A DNA stretch of 64,000 nucleotides from DASXUX01 sp036504595. Lineage in GTDB: Bacteria > Planctomycetota > SZUA-567 > H5-PLA8. The position numbers and the translations under genes are program-made. Below the pieces are notes generated by a model. That model was not told the origin of the DNA. It did not search any database and saw only the letters and a program-made list of their open reading frames with translations. The DNA lies in the NCBI GenBank assembly GCA_036504595.1, contig DASXUX010000043.1:1-64000 (forward strand). Direction: 5' to 3'. Below, one piece after another: positions 59,037 to 64,000 of this stretch (its first letter is position 1; the number at the start of each line of letters is the position of its first letter).

Positions 59037-60310
59037 TTCTTCCGCTGCTCTTCCAAAAACGGCCCAAACACCGCGTAGTACGGCCCGTGCGGCCCCATGT
59101 GGCCGGCCGGCGGCATGAGGATGACCTTCTTCGGTCCCTTCATTTGGTTGCACGCGGCCAGCACACCTTCGGGCGGGCAGGTCACGTCGATCAAGCCGAC
59201 GCCGACGATGCCGGGGCACTTGATGTTGTACGCAAAGTTCACCGCGTCGAAATACTTGCTCGCCTCGATCATCTTCGCGTAGTCTTTTTTCTGCCACGTG
59301 CGGCTCGCCCAATTCGGCCAACCTGGCGCGCGCTGGGCGTCTTTGCCGGTGTGATCGCATCCGGCCGGAACGCTGGCCGCGAACGCCGTCACCGCCGGGT
59401 GCAGCCCCGCCAGCATGAGCGTCTGGTAGCCGCCCTGGCTGCCGCCGTGGACCAGCAGCGTCTTCTTATTCCACTCCGGCCGCTCCTTCGTGAGATACTC
59501 CGCCGCACGGTAGCACGACAGGAACATGCGCAGGAAGTACGCCGTCTCGCGGTTGTCGTTGCCGATGCCGGGGTAATCGTTGAGCGCCGTATCGGCCTGC
59601 TTCTTGTAGAACTCCGGCGCTTCGTCGATCGGCAGATCGTGAGCGCTAATGTTCATCGCCAGCCAGCCTTCGGCGGCGTGCCCGGTGACCCACGTCTTAT
59701 CGAGCTTGTACACGCCGGCCCACTGCACTTGCAGCATCGCGGGCAGGTTCGTTCCGCCGGCGGGCTTGGCGATCTGGCCGTGGATCTTCGAGCCATTGAT
59801 GTTGTCCATCGTGATCTTGAAGTACTCGACGCCCGGCTTCCCGCTTTCGCCCGGCGTGATCTGCACGTTCATCGGGATGGCGTTGAGCGCCGCGATTTTG
59901 TCGGCCCAGAATTTGTCGAAATCGTCTGGCCGCGGAGCCGACACCTTGATCTGATCGGGGGAGAAAACTGCCCCGCCCAAACCGGTGACTTCCTTGCCGT
60001 CTTCGCCTTTGTATTTCACTTCGACCAGCAGAGCGCCCGCGTCCGGCCGCGTGCCGGTGATCTGTGCTTTGCCCTCGGCCAAAGCCGCCTCGCCCTTGCC
60101 GATCTCGTCCGCCCCGCCGTGCTTAATGCGCCAGGTCACTTTTCCCGAACACGGTTTTTTGTCCGCCAACACCTGAGCGGTCCACGTAACGGTCTGTCCC
60201 GCGTCGTAAACCCCCGTGTCTTTATCCGGCAGAACCGTGACGGTCGTGGCCGCCTGACTGATCGTACAGAGCAGGATGGCGAGAAGAGCGAGAGCCGAAC
60301 GTTTGAGCAT
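59033..60310 (-). CDS. Acetylxylan esterase / cephalosporin-C deacetylase family (AXE1)
   Basis: The 425-residue protein has a signal peptide (about 20 residues), a beta-rich N-terminal domain (about 22-115) and an alpha/beta-hydrolase domain of the AXE1 type. Ser291 sits in GGSQGG, with Asp375 (GLIDVTCPP) and His404 (PAGHMGP) as the likely triad. RPDDFDKFW at the beginning of the domain is typical for the family. The exported enzyme should remove acetyl groups from xylan or similar sugars. It fits with the glycoside hydrolases elsewhere in the window. Confidence 0.88.
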   Translation of the reverse strand: MLKRSALALLAILLCTISQAATTVTVLPDKDTGVYDAGQTVTWTAQVLADKKPCSGKVTWRIKHGGADEIGKGEAALAEGKAQITGTRPDAGALLVEVKYKGEDGKEVTGLGGAVFSPDQIKVSAPRPDDFDKFWADKIAALNAIPMNVQITPGESGKPGVEYFKITMDNINGSKIHGQIAKPAGGTNLPAMLQVQWAGVYKLDKTWVTGHAAEGWLAMNISAHDLPIDEAPEFYKKQADTALNDYPGIGNDNRETAYFLRMFLSCYRAAEYLTKERPEWNKKTLLVHGGSQGGYQTLMLAGLHPAVTAFAASVPAGCDHTGKDAQRAPGWPNWASRTWQKKDYAKMIEASKYFDAVNFAYNIKCPGIVGVGLIDVTCPPEGVLAACNQMKGPKKVILMPPAGHMGPHGPYYAVFGPFLEEQRKK

Positions 60311-60428
60311 GTTGAGTCTCCGAGTGAACGCACTTGAGACGAATACACCGCTTCGAGTGCCGTCGGCGCGCCTTGATTACGGCTGCCAAGACCGACGCGG
60401 CCGTTTGAGTCGCTCCCTGCCCGGTTCC

Positions 60429-60740
60429 CGCACAAACGTCTGTTTCTGCGGACACACGCACCGCCCGGGAGTTGTGTGCGAGGATTTTCGATGGCGGAGT
60501 CCAGCGGAGCTCGAAAGCAGCACGCATTTCATCGACCCGCGAGTCAAGACGTTGGTCAACGTCGGCTCCGTCGGCCAGCCGCGAGAACGCAACCCGGCCA
60601 GTTGCTATGTGCTTTGGCATGAAGAGATGGGCTGCGTCACCTTTCGCCGGGTGGCGTACGATCTGGGTGCGGCGAAAGAACGTTTGCGCCTCGCGTGGCT
60701 CATTGGTACGCTCTTCTGGGTACGCTATCCAATAACGCAA
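60429..60740 (+). pseudogene. 5'-truncated metallophosphoesterase remnant
   Basis: About 85 codons match the C-terminal part of calcineurin-like phosphoesterases of the YfcE type: VCFCGHTHRP holds the last metal-binding histidines, NVGSVGQPRERNP the conserved Gly-Ser-Val-Gly-Gln-Pro turn, and RRVAYDLGAAKERL the final strand and helix. The N-terminal half, with the GDxxG and GNHD metal ligands, is missing: upstream sequence is unrelated and leads into the antisense esterase start. The end also drifts (LAWLIGTLFW) and runs into the next gene. It cannot be active. Confidence 0.75.
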
Positions 60741-60760
60741 GACGAGGGAGGGAGGCCAGT

Positions 60761-62011
60761 ATGGCTGAGCGTTTCCCGTGCCCGGAATGTGGGGAAGAAA
60801 TCCCGACTGCCGCCAAGAAGTGCCGTTTCTGTCAGCACACAATCACTGAAACTGAGAGATCGGCATTCAAGAAGGCGACGATGCGCAAGGCTATCGCCGC
60901 TCGTCGCTTCAACCGCGCAGATGCACCCGTCACAGCAGAGCAGCGCGGTCTCGCAATTGCGGCGCTGGTCGTAGCGTGCATCATGGCGTTGACCGTGATT
61001 CCTGCGTTTTCACTACTGGGATTTCACGAAAGCAGGAGCTACATCCTTGGCTTCGTGCCGTTAGCCATTATTGCAGGCTCACTTGGTTATGCGGGGCGAC
61101 GGAGTGCGATGGGAGTTGCCGCGGTCGCACTTTCAGTTCTTGCTGCAACAGAATCGTTCGCCGCGTTCGCCTACCACCACTGGCAACTTCGGGAAGCTGA
61201 GAAGGCACGCGTGGAAGCGGAGCGCCAGTACAAAGAACAGCAAACGAGAGAAAACGCAATCGCAAACGCGAGACGCACCGCGGCGGAGGCAGAGGCGCGA
61301 GTTGCTGAAGCGAAAGCGTCGGTCGAGCGTGCTAAAGCCGATGCCGCCCGAGAACGTGATCGGCTTGAGCGTGAGCGCGTTGCTGCGCAGACCGCAAAGG
61401 AGCAAACGGAGCAGCGTGAGAAACTGGATCGCCAACGTGAGGCTGACGCCGCCGCCCTCGATGAAGAACGCAAGAAGAAGCAGGCAGAATCCGCCGACCG
61501 GCAGGCGCAGACAGAACGCAAACAGAAGCTTGATCAGAAAGTGCGGCAAGTTGCTGACTTGAAGCAGCAGATCGCATCAGTCGAGCGCAAGATTGAGAAC
61601 GTCAAGACTAATATGCCTCCTCCTCCGTCAACCCCCAACGCAAGCACGCGCGAGCTTCTTGAGCATAACCGCAAGATTCTGATGCAGAATGTCCAGAACA
61701 TCCAGACGAGCAACACCAAAGGCCAATACAACGATGTCCTCGCGCTCGAACAAGCCAAGCTCGACAAGGCCAACCGGGAACTTGACAACCTGCGGCGATT
61801 AGACAATACGCGAGATGATAGGGGACCGTTTGAACAACAGCTTAAGGAATACGAGCAGTCGCGCGACGCGCTAAAAGCGAAGCTCTACGAAGTCGCGCCC
61901 GAGCTTAACCCATCCAAAGCTGCGCTTCGGAAAAGTATTCAGTCTGCTGATGGAGTCGAGGCGAAAGCACCCGAGCCGGAGCCTCGTTCGATCAACAGCA
62001 TGGACCCGTGA
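60761..62011 (+). CDS. Zinc-ribbon membrane protein with long coiled coil
   Basis: The 416-residue protein starts with a zinc ribbon (CPECGEEIPTAAKKCRFC), has two to three membrane helices (about 63-145) and then a long Ala/Glu/Lys/Arg-rich coiled coil (about 150-290), a helical segment and a Pro-rich tail. I start at the ATG at 60761, which has GAGGGAGGGAGG upstream. The ribbon and membrane arrangement resembles the protein at 15732. No enzyme motif. The coiled coil could extend into the cytoplasm or periplasm and mediate oligomerisation. Confidence 0.75.
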   Translation: MAERFPCPECGEEIPTAAKKCRFCQHTITETERSAFKKATMRKAIAARRFNRADAPVTAEQRGLAIAALVVACIMALTVIPAFSLLGFHESRSYILGFVPLAIIAGSLGYAGRRSAMGVAAVALSVLAATESFAAFAYHHWQLREAEKARVEAERQYKEQQTRENAIANARRTAAEAEARVAEAKASVERAKADAARERDRLERERVAAQTAKEQTEQREKLDRQREADAAALDEERKKKQAESADRQAQTERKQKLDQKVRQVADLKQQIASVERKIENVKTNMPPPPSTPNASTRELLEHNRKILMQNVQNIQTSNTKGQYNDVLALEQAKLDKANRELDNLRRLDNTRDDRGPFEQQLKEYEQSRDALKAKLYEVAPELNPSKAALRKSIQSADGVEAKAPEPEPRSINSMDP

Positions 62012-62050
62012 GCGAAATGGTGTGCGTCATAGCTTGCCAGTGCTTCGAGG

Positions 62051-62290
62051 TCAGGCAATCCGGTGCATCGCGTTCACGAACTCGCGGCCGGACATCGGCT
62101 TCGGCAGCTTCCGGCCTTCTAGCCGATAGATTTTGATCGTCTCTTCGATGATCTCGCACAGTTCGGCAAAGACACGTTTAGGATCGGACCCGTGGCAACC
62201 GCCGTAGAACAGTTCCGGGCAACTGCCGATGAAGCAGCCGTCCTCATCGGACCACTCGACAAGCCGCACGAATTTGTCGCCGCGCTTCAT
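62051..62290 (-). CDS. HicB-like protein, apparently without HicA
   Basis: The 79-residue protein has the HicB-type start (RLVEWSDEDGCFIGSCPEL), then GCHGSDPKRVFAELCEIIEETI and a PKPMSGREF tail. HicB antitoxins have an RNase-H-like fold and pair with the small RNase HicA. I found no HicA-like open frame within 200 bp on either side, so this may be an orphan or an uncharacterised HicB-related protein. The C-terminal DNA-binding domain of longer HicB proteins is absent. Confidence 0.7.
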   Translation of the reverse strand: MKRGDKFVRLVEWSDEDGCFIGSCPELFYGGCHGSDPKRVFAELCEIIEETIKIYRLEGRKLPKPMSGREFVNAMHRIA

Positions 62291-62404
62291 CGTTTACACT
62301 CTACTTCTCTGACCGAACGCTGGCAACATTTTCGAGGCCGGTAAGCGCGAGTGGCAGAATCCGGCGGCCGCTCCCTTACGGTCGCGGTTCTGATGTCTTC
62401 AGCC

Positions 62405-62507
62405 GCTCCACTCGTCACACGTCACACGTCACTGGTCACACGGCACGGGCAGCCAACAGCTAACAGAGGCTGCCCGTGGCACAAGGAGCGGAGGCTGCCC
62501 GTGGCAC
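62405..62507. repeat. GTCACAC units and GCACGGGCAGCC palindromes
   Basis: Tandem CGTCACACGTCACACGTCAC (62412-62440) is followed by the 40-bp palindrome also present at 56593 (62443-62482) and a half copy (62490-62507). The group lies just 3' of ftsK and could end its transcript. Confidence 0.85.
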
Positions 62508-62519
62508 AATGAACGACGA

Positions 62520-64000
62520 CTACGCTTCCGGATACGGCCCGCGCGGTTCGTCTTCGTCGGGCAACTGCTTGATTAGTTCCTCGTCGATGTGGATGTTGGG
62601 GTTGTCAATCTTCGCGACGGGAACTGCTCCGTCGTCGTCGTCAGCGCCGCCGCTGGCCAGCGCGACCTTGGCGACTGGCGCGGCCGCGGCGCCGCCACTG
62701 GCGGTCAGGCCGCCGTTGCTGGCGCGCTTGTACTGCTCCCAGCTTTCCTGCGTGATGAGCAACTCGCGGCCCTTGGGTCCACGATCGGGGCCGACGATGC
62801 CGCGGGCTTCCATCTGGTCGCAGAGCTTCGCGGCGCGCGTGTAGCCCAGGCACATGCGGCGCTGGAGCAGCGACGTCGACGCTCGGCCGGTGGCCAGGAA
62901 TACTTCCACCGCTTCGTCGAACTTGTCGTCCAGTTCGATGGCCTGCCGGTTGTTTTCTTCCGGAGCGTCCTCGCCGCCACCGGCTTCCCTGGCGGCAGCA
63001 GTGGCGACTTTTTCGATCTCGTCGGAGTAAACCGGTTCCGCCTGATTCTTGCAGAAGCCGACGATCGCGCGGATTTCCTTGTCGTCGGTGAAGACGCCTT
63101 TGGCTCGAAGCTGGTTCGAGTTTCCCGGGCCGACGTAAAGCATGTCGCCGTAGCCGGCCAGCTTCTCGCCGCCGCCGCAATCCAAAACGATGCGGCTGTC
63201 GATCTTGCTTTTGACTTGGAAGCAGATGCGGCAGGGCAGGTTGGATTTGATCAGCCCGGTGATGACTTCGGCGCTCGGCCGCTGCGTGGCCAGAATCACG
63301 TGAATGCCCGCGGCGCGCGCTTTTTGAGCGAGGCGGCAGATGGCCTGTTCGATTTCCTTGCCGGAGGTCATCATCAGGTCGGCGAACTCATCGACGACGA
63401 TGACGATGTACGGCATGTTTTCCTTGTACAGTTCCGGATCGGCGCCTTCGGGCAGGCGTGCGATGCGTTCTTCGCCGGTCATCTTGTTGAAGGACGTGAT
63501 ATTGCGCACGGCGATGCGGCCCATGCGTTCGTAGCGTTCTTCCATTTTCTGCACGGCCCAGGTCAGCACGCCCGCGGCGAGTTTCATGTCGGTGACGACC
63601 GGGCAGAGTAGATGCGGGATGCCCTTGAAGTCCGTCATTTCGACCTGCTTCGGATCGACCAGGATCAGCTTCACTTCGTGCGGCTTTTTCAGAATCAGCA
63701 GGCTGAGGATGATCGAGTTCAAGCACACCGACTTGCCGGAGCCCGTGGTGCCGGCAATGAGCAAGTGCGGCATGGTCGCGAGGTCGGGGAAGAGCGGGTT
63801 GCCGACGGCATCGCGCCCGAGAATGAGCGGCAACGAGCCGGCCTTCGCTCGGAACTGCGGCGATTCCAGGATCGGGCGGATGCAGACCTTGTGCCGTTCC
63901 GCGTTCGGGATTTCGATGCCGATGGAGGATTTGCCGGGGATCGGCGCGATGATGCGCACGCCGTGTTCGGCTTTCATCGCCATCGCCAGGTTGTCCTGCA
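62520..64000 (-). CDS. ftsK: DNA translocase FtsK, partial (N-terminus beyond window)
   Basis: The visible 490 residues are the motor and gamma domains of FtsK/SpoIIIE: APIPGKSSIGIEIPN at the start, Walker A AGTTGSGKSVCLN, Walker B IVVDEFADLMM, QRPSAEVITG and the winged-helix gamma domain (about 370-430: ASTSLLQRRMCLGYTRAAKL), which recognises KOPS. The coding frame continues through the window end with the usual NLAMAMKAEHGVRI, so the membrane part lies outside. It pumps the chromosome through the division septum. A C-terminal acidic tail (DDDDGAVPVAK, DEDEPRG) is extra. Confidence 0.95.
   Translation of the reverse strand, partial: QDNLAMAMKAEHGVRIIAPIPGKSSIGIEIPNAERHKVCIRPILESPQFRAKAGSLPLILGRDAVGNPLFPDLATMPHLLIAGTTGSGKSVCLNSIILSLLILKKPHEVKLILVDPKQVEMTDFKGIPHLLCPVVTDMKLAAGVLTWAVQKMEERYERMGRIAVRNITSFNKMTGEERIARLPEGADPELYKENMPYIVIVVDEFADLMMTSGKEIEQAICRLAQKARAAGIHVILATQRPSAEVITGLIKSNLPCRICFQVKSKIDSRIVLDCGGGEKLAGYGDMLYVGPGNSNQLRAKGVFTDDKEIRAIVGFCKNQAEPVYSDEIEKVATAAAREAGGGEDAPEENNRQAIELDDKFDEAVEVFLATGRASTSLLQRRMCLGYTRAAKLCDQMEARGIVGPDRGPKGRELLITQESWEQYKRASNGGLTASGGAAAAPVAKVALASGGADDDDGAVPVAKIDNPNIHIDEELIKQLPDEDEPRGPYPEA

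Noticed and set aside
62291..62519. HicA toxin gene next to the HicB-like gene
   Set aside because: No open frame of suitable length with a HicA pattern; the gap is filled with repeats.

Overview
The window is a GC-rich (about 60%) bacterial chromosome segment, most likely from a Planctomycetota member or a close relative in the PVC group. The inference rests on gene content: zinc-ribbon plus Hanks-type kinase, several Gfo/Idh/MocA oxidoreductases, many secreted proteins of unknown function, putative-Ig and PKD-domain proteins, and alternative complex III next to a caa3 oxidase. There is no rRNA or tRNA gene to settle the taxonomy, and I see no prophage or CRISPR array.

Layout. 1-2.4 kb: edge of an AraC-like gene, a repeat field and a rhomboid protease (minus strand). 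2.6-7.6 kb (plus): a large secreted protein, a Gfo/Idh/MocA oxidoreductase and two tandem secreted paralogues. 7.8-15.5 kb (minus): NapH/NapG-like ferredoxin fusion, DUF362 protein, GH39-like hydrolase, a secreted protein, a second Gfo/Idh/MocA enzyme and an ADP-ribosylglycohydrolase. 15.7-22.5 kb (plus): zinc-ribbon membrane protein, fluoride channel crcB with a DUF190-CBS protein, and a large GH-A-like protein. 22.6-30.6 kb: threonine dehydratase, HEAT-like protein, a RAYT transposase surrounded by its REP palindromes, a LysM lipoprotein, a UPF0158 protein and an unknown coupled membrane-protein pair. 30.9-41 kb: fused cobA-hemD, Ig-like protein, secreted proteins and a Ser/Thr kinase. 41-43.7 kb: three tandem PKD paralogues. 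43.7-58.9 kb (minus): a long respiratory operon, transcribed ctaA, actA, actB, a fused actC-actD, actE, actF, a small membrane protein, SCO, ctaC, ctaD, ctaE, ctaF. The tail holds an acetylxylan esterase, a truncated phosphoesterase pseudogene, a coiled-coil protein, a HicB-like protein and the end of ftsK.

The respiratory genes fit one machine. Quinol is oxidised by alternative complex III (pentahaem ActA, Fe-S protein ActB, quinone-binding ActC and ActF, monohaem ActE). Electrons then pass to an A2-type caa3 oxidase whose subunit II carries its own cytochrome c domain. CtaA makes haem A and the SCO protein loads copper.

The most striking feature is a dense set of short palindromic and low-complexity repeat families. 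They fill most intergenic gaps and also lie in frame inside many genes: actB (three sites), the actC/actD junction, actF, ctaA, ctaC, ctaE, SCO, the kinase, the UPF0158 protein and others. Their peptides recur in unrelated proteins (for example GSGFRVQGSG, SQEPRAKSQE, ETGGRGDGE, PSPHRGGAGGGV), always in linkers or tails. One such block joins ActC to ActD, so repeat insertion may have fused two genes. A RAYT gene with flanking REP hairpins gives a plausible mobiliser for at least one family.
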